From the NCBI RefSeq assembly GCF_048544455.1, contig NC_133534.1:34596217-34660216 (forward strand): 64,000 nucleotides of DNA, in the 5' to 3' direction. Source of the stretch: Silene latifolia. Its lineage: Eukaryota; Streptophyta; Magnoliopsida; Caryophyllales; Caryophyllaceae. Under the pieces are notes generated by a model. It had not been told where the DNA came from and made no database searches. It worked only from the letters and a program-made list of their open reading frames with translations. Shown here piece after piece: positions 36,887 through 49,900 of this stretch. Numbering within the stretch: the first letter of the stretch is position 1; every line of letters begins with the position of its first letter. A program made the position numbers and the translations under genes.

Positions 36887-37800
36887 GTGATCAATGTCGT
36901 CATCGGGGGCAACGAGAACGGGGGGTCCGCTCATGGGCACAAAAGGCACCTGAACGAGCTGTATCAGGCCATCAAATTTGTGCCCAACACAGCGGCCACC
37001 GCTTCCAACATCCCCGATATAACTATTGGGAAGAAGGACTACGAGGGAGTCATCGCCCCTCACAGCGACCCACTTGTAGTCCACTTGGACATATCCAACC
37101 ACCTGGTCAAGAGGTGCCTGATTGACACAGGCGCCTACACAAACATTATGTTCAGGGAGTGCTTTCTGGGACTCGGCCTGAAGGTTGAGGACTTGACCCC
37201 CTGCACCAATCCGCTGTACAGTTTCTCCGGGGCCGGCCTGGTACCCCTGGGGTCAATCAGACTGCCAGTGATGTTCGGCGAGGGGAACGCGGCTAGGCAT
37301 GTCCTAGCTGAGTTCGTGGTCATTGACGGCTCGTCCTCCTACAACGTTCTCATAGGCCGAGTCACTCTGAGCGAGACCGACGCCGTGATGTCCGTCCGGG
37401 CTCTGACACTGATGTATGTCTCGGACCGGGGGGAAGCGCATAAGCTCGTCTCCAAGGATGAGAAAGACGAGGTGGTCAACGTCCAGGTATCTGCCAGAGG
37501 ATGCAACATGCAATCCCTCAAAGTGGCAAAGAAGTCAGAAAAGGGGAAGAGCCCATCCTTGCAACAGGAGGGCGACTTCATGGATTCAAATGTCGGCATG
37601 GTCGAAGGAGCCGAGACCGAAGAGGTGGAAATTGACCCAGGGCGCACCGTGACTATCGGTGTCAACCTGGAGCCAAAATTCAGGGCCGCTCTCCTAGACC
37701 TGCTAAGGGAGAACAAAGACGTCTTCGCCTACTCGGCGGCCGAGATGCCGGGCGTGGAGAGGGGAGGTAATTGTTCACAAGCTAAATGTACTCCCCACCG
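36887..37800 (+). pseudogene. Aspartic protease region of the Tat element
   Basis: The catalytic LIDTGAYTNIMF lies near 37120-37150, with the flap-side region and SSYNVLIGR about 60 residues on, as in Ty3/gypsy proteases. Fossil. Confidence 0.85.
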
Positions 37801-39290
37801 CTCGCCCTGTCAAGCAAAGGATGAGGAACTCCTCAGCCGAAAAAGATGAAGCCATCAAAGCCGAGGTGGATAAATTGCTGACGGCGGGCTTTATCATGCC
37901 CTGTACGTATCCTGAATGGTTAGCTAATGTTGTAATGGTGAAGAAGTCGTCGGGGGCGTGGAGGATGTGTGTAGATTTCACCAATCTTAATAAAGCGTGC
38001 CCCAAAGATTGCTATCCCTTGCCTCGGATAGATAGTCTAATCGACGCGACGGCGAGGCTATACTATCTTGAGCCTCTTTGGACGCCTTCTCAGGATATCA
38101 TCAGGTATTCATGGCCGAGGAAGACATGCCCAAATGCGCATTCATCACTGCTAACGGCACGTACATGTATAAAATGATGCCGTTTGGTTTAAAGAACGCC
38201 GGCGCAACTTACACAAGACTAGTGGACAAAGTGTTCCAAAACCAAAAAGGGCGAAACATTGAGGCTTACGTCGACGACGCTATTGTAAAAATCAAGTCCG
38301 ACAGCGAGCACCTGGCCGATTTACACGAGACATTTTGTTCACTAAGAAAATACAAGATGAAGCTCAACCCGATGAAATGCAATTTCGATGTCCGGGCAGG
38401 GAAGTTCCTCGGCGTACTTGTCAGCGCCAGGGGAATTGATGCCAATCCAGACAAAGTCCGAGCAATCCTGGACCTGCCAGAGCCGAGGAATCGAAAAGAG
38501 GTTATGATGCTGACCGGGAGGATGGCAGCTCTAGCCCGTTTCATCTCTCGGTCAGCCGACAAGAGCACCCCACTCTTCAAAGTGTTGAAGGGGAATAAGG
38601 ACTTCAGTTGGGGGGAGGAACAGAGCACAGCTTTCAAGCAACTAAAAGCTCATCTCCAGACTCTCCCAACCCTGTCCAGACCGATGCTAGGGGAGACGCT
38701 ATATCTGTACATAACAGTTACCTCGGCCACGGTCAGTGCCGTGATCGTCAGAGAAGAGGACAAATAGCAGCACCCAATCTACTTTGTTAGCCATACATTG
38801 TTGCCCGCCGAGAGAAATTACCCGCTGATTGAGAAAGCAGCTTTTGCTGTCGTCGTTGCGGCAAGGAAACTGAAACCCTACTTCGACGCACATCCCGTGA
38901 CGGTCTTAACCGACCAACCATTGGAGAAAGCATTGGAAAAATTTGAGCAATCCGGCAGCCTCATCAAATGGGCGTAGAGTTATCCGGCCGGCATTCAAGA
39001 CAAGCCGAGGCCCTCGATAAAGGGACGAGCCGGCGGATTTCTGGCCGAGTGCACATACCAAGAGGAGCAACACCCCGGAGTATGGGAGGTATACACCGAC
39101 GGGTCCTCCACGACGAACAGCTCAGGAGCCGGCATACTTATCATCAGCCCAAACGGGGACGAGTTTGAGTATGCCTTGAAATTTACCTTCTCGGCCTCAA
39201 ACAACGAGTCCGAATACGAGGCGGTGATAACCGGAGTCGAGCTAGCTAGGGTTCTAGGGGCGAGCACATCATTTTGAAAACAGATTCACT
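37800..39290 (+). pseudogene. Reverse transcriptase and two RNase H domains of the Tat element
   Basis: RT landmarks: WRMCVDFTNLNKACPKD, KMMPFGLKNAGATYTRLV and AYVDDAIVK. A first RNase H follows (YFVSHTLLPAERNYPLIEKAAFAVV, about 38780-38960) and a second, archaeal-type RNase H (EVYTDGSSTTNSSGAGI and NNESEYEAVITGVELA, about 39080-39260). Two RNase H domains are the defining trait of the Tat clade. Fossil, broken. Confidence 0.88.
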
Positions 39291-39699
39291 ATTAGTGGCT
39301 AATCAAATCAGAGGAGAGTACGAAACTCGGGACGACGGGATGATGAGATACCTGGAAAGGGTAAAAGCCGATACTTCGAAGTTGAAATCCTTCCAGATAC
39401 AATGCATTCCCAGGTCTGAGAACAACCGAGCCGACGCTCTCTCAAAGCTTGCAGTTCAACCATCAAGAATATCGGTCGAACCGTCTTTGGTGGACATCGG
39501 GAATGCCAAAAGCATTACTAAGACCGTCGGAATGGTGGGCGACACAGAGGCCGAGACGACGTGGATGACTCCGATAATGAAGTACAAACTGATGAACGAG
39601 TTACCGGAGGACCGCTTTCTCTCACAGAAGCTAAAGAGGATCGCAGCAAGGTACTTGGTGTTTGAAGGAGAATTATATAGGAGGTCCTTGACAAGGCCA

Positions 39700-40790
39700 C
39701 TCTTGAAGTGTGTCGGTCCAACCGACGCGGAGCTGATACTGACAGAAATTCACGAAGGCATCTGCGACCATCACATGGGGGCAAGAACACTAGCCCACAA
39801 AGCTCTCCGAGCCGGCTACTTCTGGCCCACCATGCTTGCGGATTCCAGAGCCAAGACCAAAAAGTGCAACAACTGCCAAATGCATGCTCGGTGATACATG
39901 CGCCATCCCGAGACCGCGGCGGTGCTTAGTCCCCTTCCTTTTGCACAGTGGGGGATGGATCTCCTAGGGCCATTTCCGACGGCATCCGGCGGAAGAAAGT
40001 TCTTGATTGTCGCTGTGGACTACTTCACCAAATGGGTGGAAGCGGTAGCGATACTGCGAAGACGACGACGGCGGCGTAAGAAAGGTAATCCGGGAAAATG
40101 TCATAACTCGTTTTGGGTTACCCTGGTCATGGTATTCGACCACGGCCGAGAGTTTTGGAGTGACACAATAATGAGTGGTTTGGAGGAACTCGGTATCAAA
40201 TTTGCATACTCCTCCGTCTGTCACCCACAGAGCAACGGACAAAGCGGAGGCGGCCTAATAAAACAATCCTCAACGGTTTGAAGAAGACGGTTGAAGACCT
40301 AAAGGGAAGATGGGTCGATGAACTACCCGGCGTCCTATGGTCCTTGCGAACCACGGAGAAAGAAGCAACGGGGTACAGTCCATTCCACCTAGTCTATGGG
40401 TCCGGCGGTCCTACCAATTGAAGCAACGGTGCCAACATACGTAACGGCCACCTTTAACCCGGTTGAAAATGAGGAAGGTTTAAGAACCTCCCTAGACCTG
40501 GTCGAAGAAAGCCGAGATACAACACGCCTCAACTTGGCGGATACGGAGCCGAATGAAAAGAGCCTACAACCGAAGAGTCCACAAAAGGGACTTAAAAGTA
40601 GGAGACCTAGTCCTAAGAAAGTCGGCCGCCACCAACAAAAGAAACATCCATGGTAAACTTACGGCCAATCGGGAGGGCCCCTACAAGGTGGTTGAAGAAA
40701 TGAGGCCGGGGTACATGGGTGACCGACATGGAGGGTGTGCCTCGATGAGCCATTGGAACACCGACAATCTCGGGAAATACTTTGTGTAGC
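39700..40790 (+). pseudogene. Integrase region of the Tat element
   Basis: A zinc-binding HHCC start (GICDHHMGARTLAHKALRAG ... CNNCQMHAR) is followed by the catalytic core (WGMDLLGPFPTASGGRKFLI, AVDYFTKWVEA) and a C-terminal KVGDLVLRKSA-like part. Fossil, broken. Confidence 0.87.
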
Positions 40791-40938
40791 GGCGGAGGTG
40801 TCCAAAACAATTGTTGGCACCCCAACGCATGTTTACATCTAATGAAGAATCACCCAATTTTTCCATCAAAGTGTTCATCCCCTCCGCAGTCGCATCGAGG
40901 TAGACGCCACGGCCCAAGCCGTGCAGTCACCCCAAGAA

Positions 40939-41250
40939 CGCTGTCGCGCCGTAACCCCTAGCCGCCTCGGCCCGCCGAAGGCCTGGCGGGGGACACAACG
41001 GTCGATACGCCAAAGATTGCTGTCGCGCCGTAACCCCTAGCCGCCTCGGCCCGCCGAAGGCCTGGCAGGGGACACAACGGTCGATACGCCAAAGATCGCT
41101 GTCGCGCCGTAACCCCTAGTCGCCTCGGCCCGGCAGGGGACACAACGGTCGATACGCCAAAGAACGCTGTCGCGCCGTAACCCCTAGTCGCCTCGGTCAC
41201 CCGAAGGCCCGGCAGAGGACACAACGGTCGACACGCTAACATGTTCACAA
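40939..41250 (+). repeat. Tandem repeats after integrase, period about 79 bp
   Basis: Four units starting GCTGTCGCGCCGTAACCCCT at about 40940, 41019, 41099 and 41166; the later units are shorter. Each contains GGGGACACAACGGTCGATAC. Such 3' tandem arrays are common in Tat elements. Confidence 0.85.
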
Positions 41251-41627
41251 CGGCGGTTGGGAAGCGCAAATCCGACGCCTCGGCTAGACCGAGAGTGAAA
41301 GAGGAAGCGACCAACACGCTAACATGTTCGAGAAAAAGACGTTAAACGCAGAAAAGACCTCGGCCAAGCCAGAGGCAAAACAAGCAAACTTTCATTAATG
41401 ATAAGATTACAAACAAGAAGAATGCAGACGACGACCGTCCCCATAGGGATAAGCCAAAACACAACCTACCAAAGTTTTACATAAACAAGGAAAAGAAAAG
41501 CAAAAGGTTACAGACATGACATTTGAAGCGCCAAAAGATGGCAGGGAGGAAAGGCTCAGTAGTTGGCCCCCGAACAGCTAAAGCTATCCGAGACGCCGGG
41601 TGAGTCTGGAAACGACCGCCCGTCTCC

Positions 41628-44054
41628 CTACGCTTGATGCTGTCCACCATCGGCTGCAGCAGCGTCAACTTCGTTGGCCGGCCCAGAGGAAAGCTTGTCA
41701 TCTCCGCATGCCTTCAGCCTTTCAGCCCCCTCTTCGGCCTCCTTCACCTTTGCATCATAGGCCGCCTTGGCCTCGGCTATCTGATCCGCCTTCGCCGCCT
41801 CCTCCTTTTCCGCAACCGCTTTTTCCGCGGCATCGGCCATCTCATCCAGAAGCTGTTCAAAATTTTCCCACGGGAAGGAGTCTTCAGGAATGAGCCTCTT
41901 GATTGCCTCCCTGGTCGCTTCCTCGGCCTGATCCCGGAATTGAGCGCACAGGTCAGGGAGGATCTTATCTTGAAGCACCTCAATGTCTTTCTCCCTCTGG
42001 GCAAGAACAGCTCTAGTGTCCGCGAGTGTCTCCGACTGAGCCTCATACATCCCCCTCCATTCTTCCCTTTTGGCAACAACGGCGTCGTAGCCACCCTTAT
42101 ACCTGTCCCGCTCCTCCAAAGAATCGGGCGGAGGTGGCATCGGCGGCCTCAACTTTGGCCCTCTCGGCCGATGGCGCTTCTCGGCTTCCTCCGCACGCTT
42201 CCGAGCAGCAAGGAGGTCAAGCTTAGCCTTCCCGGCTTCTCCTTCGCAGCGAGAAAGATCAAGCTTAAGCCGTTGGATCGGCGGCCTAGCACGGGCCATG
42301 ACTGCTCTTGCTCCATAATGTAGGAGCGGCCGGTGAGTCCACTTCGCCGACCTCTTGTGTATTCTTGTACCCTCTGCCACGAGCTCGGCGGGAGAAACCT
42401 TCGGAAGTACGGAGTCAACGGTGACATTCCCATCACCCGCCTTCTCAGGCTGCTTCTCTAATTGCCGCTCAGTAAGAACGGCGGCTGCCGACGACGGATC
42501 TACAAAAAATTTACACAGCGCATCCATGTCAACATTCATTGACACATCAGAGAGTCTGTCATCGGGAATGCATAACGAACCAGCTAAGTCGAACCACGAG
42601 TTAGGTCCGTACCAGTCAGGGCCCTCTTAGACGGAGAACCGGGTGAATCTTTCTTTTCACCAAGAACGGTAGAAGCCGGCAGTGGCTCGTTTCTCTTCTT
42701 CGAAGGAGGAGGGCCCTTCGCAACGGTCACCACCTCCTCGGAGACATCGATGACCTCCACAGGCTCCTTCTGGGCCGACGGGGTTGAAGAAGGAATTGTG
42801 ACTGACGCCGTCGCCAACCTGGACGCCGCCTTCGGTTTTCTCTTCGGCACGCCTCCGAGAACCCGTGCTTGAGCCGCCCGGATCCAAAGTGCCTTCACCG
42901 CTTATCCATAAGTTCGTTGGGAGCGTCTACGATCACGTCCGCCGCACCGAGGGTGCCGCTCAACGACGTTCCCGTCCTTATCAAGCCCTAACCTCTTCAA
43001 GGTCCTCTCGCACGCAGATCTGGCCAAACCGGTGCAAGAAACCAGACAAGAGTTACATAAAAGAAGTAAAACAAAGCTCTAAAAACAGGAGCATAACAGG
43101 AAAAGACGGGCCTCACACCGACCCTACTCACCCTGGTTGAGGGCTGGTATGAGGCCGACGCGGCAAAGCAGCTCATCCTGAAGAATAATCTGAGTCGGGG
43201 GCACCCATCCTTTCTCAAAGCATCAAACAACAGTGCATCGCCCGCTCCTCATCCGCACCAAGAGGAACCTTCGGCATCCATCTTGAGTTTACTCCGGGAG
43301 ACCCATTTTTCACGCTCCCTCTTACTCTCGCACCGTAAGTTGACTTGGTGCTTTGGAAGGATCGGGCAGCGGATAGTCATCCAAGACTTCGACATACACC
43401 CACCGCTCCTTCCGGTCCTTGCGGGGAAGAAAACTTATCAACAGAGAGGACGCCGGCTCCATCTCGCACATTTGTACCACCCCACCTTACCAGGGGTCGA
43501 TGCCCGAAGATGATGAAGCCGGCGGAATAAGTTAACTGTGGGTACCTCCCCCTTAAAAAGACAGAGCCACACGAAGCCAACTATCGTCCTAATGGCCAAC
43601 GGATGCAGTTGAGCCACGGCGACGTTCATAGCTTTGATGATGGCCATGACGTATTTATTCAAAGGAAACCGGAGCCCATACTCCAGGTGCCTGATATACA
43701 CACCAATATGACCCGTAGGAGGGCAACAGACCGCCTGACCCTCCCAGGGATAACAATTTTGTACCCCTCACCGAAGTAGAAATGGCCCTCGAAAAGAGTC
43801 CCACCGGAGCAACTGGCGAATTTATTGGTCCAGGCACGGTCAGGACCGGTCATGCACGCCTCACCGTGATCCAGGATATGCGGCCTCTCCTCACCAGAAG
43901 GAATCCCTTCCTCACAGTCATCATCAACGTCAGGAGACGGAGACCTAGGGCCCCCAAACCTTATCGGGATGGCGTTTAGTATCTCCTCCTCATCAAGACG
44001 CGACGGGGAACCCCCCGGCGCAGGCTTACTAGGCCCGGCACCAGCAGAAGACAT
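41628..44054 (-). pseudogene. Antisense reading block of the Tat element
   Basis: Minus-strand frames start MSSAGAGPSKPAPGG (44054). They include a stretch (about 43440-43700) like the 'putative gypsy type transposon' domain (PF04195 as remembered: LEYGLRFPLNKYVMAIIKAMNVAVAQL) and end in an Ala/Glu/Lys-rich coiled coil (41628 to about 42300). Antisense ORFs of this kind are known in Tat relatives such as Grande and Retand; their role is not established. A TATA box lies about 180 bp upstream. Fossil, broken. Confidence 0.75.
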
Positions 44055-44230
44055 GTTTACAACAAAACTTACAAGTTAAAAAGAGAGGATTTGTTTGTTT
44101 ACCTTGAAGAGAAATGTTACGCCGGAGTAATGATTCTGAAAGCTAGAGTGAAGTTTCGTCAAAAAGGGCTAGAAAGAAGAAAATTTTTGAGAAAATGAAA
44201 TTGGTGCCCAATTTCAGGGATTAACTGCCC

Positions 44231-44238
44231 TATTTATA
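44231..44238 (-). promoter_or_regulatory. TATA box for the antisense block
   Basis: TATAAATA on the minus strand, 177 bp before the antisense start codon at 44054, conserved in the left copy at 172-179. Confidence 0.55.
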
Positions 44239-44720
44239 GGGGAGAGCCCATGAAGAAGGACCAATCAGGGCTCAGCCCATGAAACGCCAGCCAATCAGCA
44301 AACAGACACGTGTCAGACATGCAACCACGGAATGTCAATCGTTGCAACAGTTGGACGTCAATCAATGCAACAGTGACCAAGCGTTTTCAACACGCCCCTT
44401 CAAATCTCTCTGCCTATTCATCTTCTTCAACGAACTCCTAAGTATCTACTATCCGCCGGCCACATGATCAACCAAGCTTGTCAGCGCCGGCTCGGGGCAA
44501 TCAAAAGCACACGGCGCTCACAACCTCGGTCTCGGCTAGCACCACTTTCTTTTCCACATCGGATGTCCATCACACATCCATGTGGAGGGGGGATATGGTA
44601 CGACCTAAGCAGAGCCACGCCGAGGTAGAAGAAGCCGAGGCAAAAAGCTGTCTTACGCAGAATATACGCTCAACATACATCGGAGCCCATACCACGGTAT
44701 AGACTACGCTGGGGGCAAAT

Positions 44721-45313
44721 TGATGGGGCATATTCTGCACCCGCTGACCAAGTCAACATATTGAGCAAGGTCGAAGATATCCACAGCAAGTCAACGGCTT
44801 AGACAGCCTAACCAAGGCAGCCTGTCGGCCTGTCTCTGGGGTCCCCGGCCGGGGCAACCAGCCAGCCGGGGCACACATCCGCGAACTCATATCCAAGACC
44901 CCTCGGCGGCGAGTCAACAGGGCCCGCCGGCCTGCCATGGGTCCCTCGGCCGAGGGTAGATAAGTCTTTCCACCTGCTAAGCCACTTGGCCACCTGGCCA
45001 CTACGTGACAAAAGGTGAAAGTCTATAAATACTCCTCAACTATCATTGAGGAAAGGATCCACAATTTAACCTAAGAATCACTATTCATCTGGTAATATCT
45101 TCCTTATCTCTCTACAATATATACTTCGCCAAGTAACAACAACTTATCTCTCTAAGTTTACTGACTTGAGCGTCGGAGTGAGTTCGCTCGGTCCCAAGCC
45201 GAGCCCTCAGTTTGTTCACTGTTTCAGGAGACCGAAAGGAGAAGTAAACCAAAGACGTCATTCTACAAGTACGGGTGGTAACAAATAACTGCTCTGGAAT
45301 TACACCCGGAACA
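44721..45313 (+). repeat. 3' LTR (593 bp)
   Basis: Preceded by the purine-rich tract GGGGGCAAAT (44711-44720). TATAAATA at 45024-45031. Followed by the GTAAT duplication. Confidence 0.95.
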
Positions 45314-45793
45314 GTAATAATATTAATAGTAGGGTAGTGAACGTGTCTCATAATTTAAAAATAAATTTTACATTTCATCATAATTACAAGATATGCCATA
45401 AAAAATATATTACTAATAGTAAACGTGTGAGTTAGACAACTTCAACATAGTTTATTTCATTGAAAATAAAATTTAACGGTAAATAGAGGTAACCCGGGCG
45501 AAGCCGGGCACCAAACCTAGTAAATAAATAAATTTGATACAGTTTTGTCTCCCTTACTTTCTCTCTACCTTCTCTCCATAATTCTTCATATTCTATATTT
45601 CACAACACGTTATCAGCACGAGTCCTAACCGACTGGGCAAATAAGCAATAAAATTAACGACGATTACTTATTATTCAGATCTGATAATATGGAGGTTCAT
45701 ATCAGATCTTGCTCTATTATTTTGACGACTAATTCAGGTATGTTTTCGTTACACTTGGTAATTATTTAAGCACCAATTCTTATTTCAGACCAA

Positions 45794-45965
45794 GGTATCC
45801 GTCTTATTAATAAGACGGATACCATATTCTCTCACAAAATACCCATTTAGGGTGAGTGGAGAAGCACATGGGAGGTCCCACCTTTGTCCCCTCTACCCAT
45901 TTCCTCTCACACAACGACCCGTCTTAAAATCCAACCCGTTTTAAGCAAGACTTACTCTTATTTAA
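45794..45965 (-). mobile_element. Inverted-repeat MITE with terminal palindrome (second copy)
   Basis: A perfect 30-bp palindrome, GGTATCCGTCTTATT and its complement, at 45794-45823. Read on minus, the order of TTTTGTGAGAG, AATGGGTAGAGGGGAC and GACGGGT motifs resembles 15238-15403. The right limit is approximate. Confidence 0.5.
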
Positions 45966-46692
45966 GAGTCCCTAACCAAATTAAAAAAAAAATAAAAAAA
46001 ATCTAAACTTTACGTGTAACTTTATCAGGCATGTGTTAATCTAAATTGATATACTTATTGAAAACGGTGGTTTGGAACACATGAGAATTAGTTGAACGCA
46101 CTACTAATAATTAAGTATAATTTTTGCATTGCATCTTATAATTCATTCCGTGCCATATGGTTTTTTTATTTGCAATTTATTATATACATGTGTCCTAGAC
46201 TTCAAATATCTTAACAAAGAATTAAGATCAGTCCGATCATGACAAGAAAGTGAGCGTGTAGGTGCCATAGAGTCAATACTATTCCCATCTTAATTCTTAC
46301 TTAATTGTTAATTAATTTAGGAACAATATACAGTGGGTGGACTATAATTACATTGATATGATGGCGTCATATATATATAGACATGGCAATTTGTTTAGGT
46401 TTGTTTTAATTAATGAATAATGAATTGTTCACTACGGAAATTTGTAACTCTTCTGTGCATGTTAGTGTGAGAATTAATTGATAATGGCGTAGCAATAAGA
46501 AGTAGCAGGAATTAGTGAATTACTTATGAGTTATGAAATAACTCCAATATTTTAGTCAGTGGACTTGGTAAAATCATGTTATTGATTGCTTTCAATCTTC
46601 GGCCGTCTATTTCTTTTAATATTACCAATTCAAAAAGATAACATGTATGTTTAATTTGCATTACGGATTTACAAAACTGTACCAATCTTTTA

Positions 46693-46995
46693 GGGTGTGT
46701 TTGGATAGCAAAAGTAGAGGGAAAGGGAGGGGAGGGAGAAGGAAGGAAGGAAGGGAAACGGAGAGAAGAGAAGGGGAGGGGGGAATGGAGTGTGGTGGTT
46801 TGGATACAATTTCTCTCCAAATCTTGCCTATTGTGGAGAGATTTTGATTAGGCATGGCGGAGGGAAATTTGATCCCTACAAATCTCTCCCTCTCCATTTA
46901 CCTCCACCCTCATTTGCTATCCAAACAGGGGATTTTAAATCCCCTATTCTCCCTCCCTTTCTTTTCCCTCCAAATCTCTCAATCCAAACACACCC
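46693..46995. mobile_element. Tourist-like (PIF/Harbinger) MITE, 303 bp
   Basis: Ends GGGTGTGTTTGGATAG and, reversed, GGGTGTGTTTGGATTG, with TTA on both sides (46690-46692 and 46996-46998). The body is G/A-rich on the left and C/T-rich on the right, an extended inverted repeat. Inserted in the copia remnant. Confidence 0.92.
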
Positions 46996-49900
46996 TTATA
47001 GATTAAGAAAGTTCCATATTTGTGGTTAAGAAGGTTTGAAAAGAGACATATCATATAATATTTGGACCTGAAGTTCCAACGGATTTATTTTACAAAGATG
47101 TGAGATATGTCCACATTATAACTTTGGCCCGAAGTTCAAAGTTTTAAAAGGTGTGTAATAATTTAACACCGTCTCATCAGTACAATATATTCATATTATA
47201 TAAATGTAAGTGGTCAGAAGTCCACGTGTAAATGCTAGTGGCTAGAAGTCCACGTCGTTGAGTATATGAACCGTTGTTGAGTTTAAAACTGTTTTTATGA
47301 AAGACAAATTTATTTGCAAATTGATTCTTGTTCACCTGAAGTTAAACAGTATAATGAGATATGAAATTTAATCCATTCTTTGAAGTTGAATGTGACATCT
47401 CATAAAGACTCTGTTTGTAACACGGATCAAGAATATGGCGTTATGACAAGCCTAACATTGCGGCCTTCATTGAGCCTAATAATATGGCAGTTGATGAGCA
47501 AAGTAAAGAAGCCTTAATTGAGCTTAATGATGTGACCTTATTGAGCCAAATTTGTTCATTGAAAGAAATGAAAATATCTCATGAAAGTAAATATTTCATG
47601 AAAGGTCATATGAAAATACTCAAAGAGTAATATATTCCTTATTGGAATATTGACGAGTCTTGCCTACATATATGAGACACATATTGTGTCATATGTCACA
47701 TCATTTATCCGGTTGGATAAAGTATTACTAACCATAAGATTAGCGTGATGAATATAGTCAACAAAAATATGGCATGTGATAAGTGAAATTATTGAGATAC
47801 ATCCAATTTTGATTAAAGTTTGTCGTGTATTTTTGGCAAACTAAGAAAGTTGACATGAAATTATTCAGATGTGACAAATTAAAGTCATACGGGTTCTTAC
47901 TATATCCGTTTTGATAAACCTTAAGTTTATCTTCAAGAAAAGATAAGTGCTGAAATTCTCTCGTATAGAAATTTTATTAAAGGCAAGTCACTACACTGAG
48001 ATTGAGTATGTATGATGTTGGAGATCTAAACACTACTCGATATTGAATAAAGAAGTTAAATGTTCGTGTATGGATTGACATTATATTGAGAGTAATCACA
48101 TAATGATTTTTTTGAGTAGTTCCCGTGATTAAAAATCACATTCAGATTTTTATATAAAATCGTTGATCTCTTAAATTAGGCATTGTAAATCAGCACATTA
48201 AAAATCCAACTGCATTACACAATTCTTCCAGAAATATCTGTTATTGTACAAAGATGCCCATATAAATTCTCATCGATGATATGAGAAATTGAGATCTAAG
48301 GTGGTTATGATAAATATTTAGACTATACATTGGTTATAGTTTTTACCACCTTAGGGGGAGAAAAGTGAGTTAAAGCTGGTAAAGACAAAATTGATCCCAT
48401 ACTGAACCAAAAGTTCAGAAGGTTATACGTTAAATTTATTGAGTAGAGGTTTTTGAATTTGATATAACCATATGTTTTACCAGATTAACACAAGTATATA
48501 CACTTAAAGTGTATTATAATAAAAGTCAATATGAATTGACGGTTCCAATGAATGTGAAATAGCAAGTTCAAGCAGTTGGTATGAAATATAATTGCTATAT
48601 TTGAAGTGTCCCTGAAGTGACACGATATCTGAAGGATAATAGATGGCTTAAACGAATATAATGGTACCACATACATATTCAGATTCAGATATCAGTAAAC
48701 AGTACTGATATCATCAAGAAGTGACGAATTTATATCGATATATTTATGGAACCTACATACATTTGCGCGCGATATTTTATGGACTTTATAAATGGGGATC
48801 GTAAATTTAAGTCCATTTTCATTGTTGACATATAATCTATGATTATAAATGAGCTCATGGACTAGATGTCCAGTTATTGACTTGAAGTCAATGTAAATTA
48901 TAAATATTGGAAAGGAAACTGTACATACAGTTTGCATTATCGAGTCATCATCATGTGCATATAGATAATAAATTCATCACTGCATTTAGTTTTACTATAT
49001 ACATTATTATTATTGGATTATTTTAAGATATGTTATTAATAACTTAGTTTCATATCATATGCATGCACATGTTTCATAATATAATTTTGAATGGATAATG
49101 TTGGAAAGGAGAAATATATTATGATCTCTACTCCTTTGAGGATAACTCCCTGTAGAATCCTCTTATAAATGATCATCAATTGTTAATGGTTGATCAATCG
49201 AGTTATAGAAAACTCATGATATATAAACCTCTACAATACGACTGAAATATATCGTGATTAGTTCCAAGATGGAACATCAAAACTCCTATAGAGTTATTTT
49301 GAAAAGTTATTGTCTCAACTTGAAGTTTGAGTATATTGGAATTTTAGATTTGAATGAGCTTTTTGCTAAACATGTGAAACTAGCTTATGGTCCAGAAGTA
49401 TCATAACAATCGGAAAACAATGTAATCAAGTCTACAATGAAAAATGTCAATCCATACATATATGGTTTAGCAAAGAAAATCGCTCAAAGAAATTGGATGA
49501 TTTATTCAATAATTATGAGATTGATTTTCCTTAATACAAGGAATTAAGGAATGATGGCTACACTCTTTTTCTCTATGACTAGGTTTTTGTCCCAACGGGT
49601 TTTTCCTAACAAGGTTTTTAACGAGGTAGCACTATAAGCGCATTATTACGCTATAGTCACGTCATTGTAATTGTTGAGATGACAATTGTTTTAGACATAT
49701 AATGTTATGTCGTTTATTGATGAGATCTTATATCATTATTGCGGAATTATTATTTCAAATGATGATCCAAGAGTTGTTATGAAATGATTATATCCAGACT
49801 GTGAGTTGTCAAAGAAATATGATATCGAAGCTGTCATGGATTTCTATTGAGTGAAGATTCAAGTTTATCAACCACAATGGGTACTACTTCAACGATCATC

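Larger units (their letters stand above)
34669..45313 (+). mobile_element. Tat-lineage Ty3/gypsy LTR element, full length, very young, broken
   Basis: Two LTRs (34669-35245 and 44721-45313) with termini TGATGGGGCA ... CCCGGAACA and a perfect 5-bp duplication GTAAT (34664-34668, 45314-45318). The order Gag, protease, reverse transcriptase, RNase H, second RNase H, integrase, then a long antisense reading block marks the Tat clade of Ty3/gypsy. The LTRs differ by four substitutions and one 16-bp indel, under 1 percent, which at usual plant rates means insertion within a few hundred thousand years. The coding part is broken, with on the order of ten interruptions. It lies inside Helitron C. The fragment at 1-1261 is a relative. 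Confidence 0.95.
34040..45520 (+). mobile_element. Helitron C, interrupted by a Tat LTR element
   Basis: Starts TACTATATATTAATTCCAG like Helitron B and ends CCCGGGCGAAGCCGGGCACC then AAACCTAG (to 45520) with host T next; CCCGG/CCGGG forms the expected short hairpin just before CTAG. Without the 10,645-bp insert and its 5-bp duplication about 831 bp remain. It contains the same AGTAGTGAAAGTAACA repeats as A and B. Non-autonomous. Confidence 0.82.

Noticed and set aside
41600-43140. Several plus frames of 60-229 codons
   Set aside because: Shadows of the minus-strand coiled-coil block of the Tat element.
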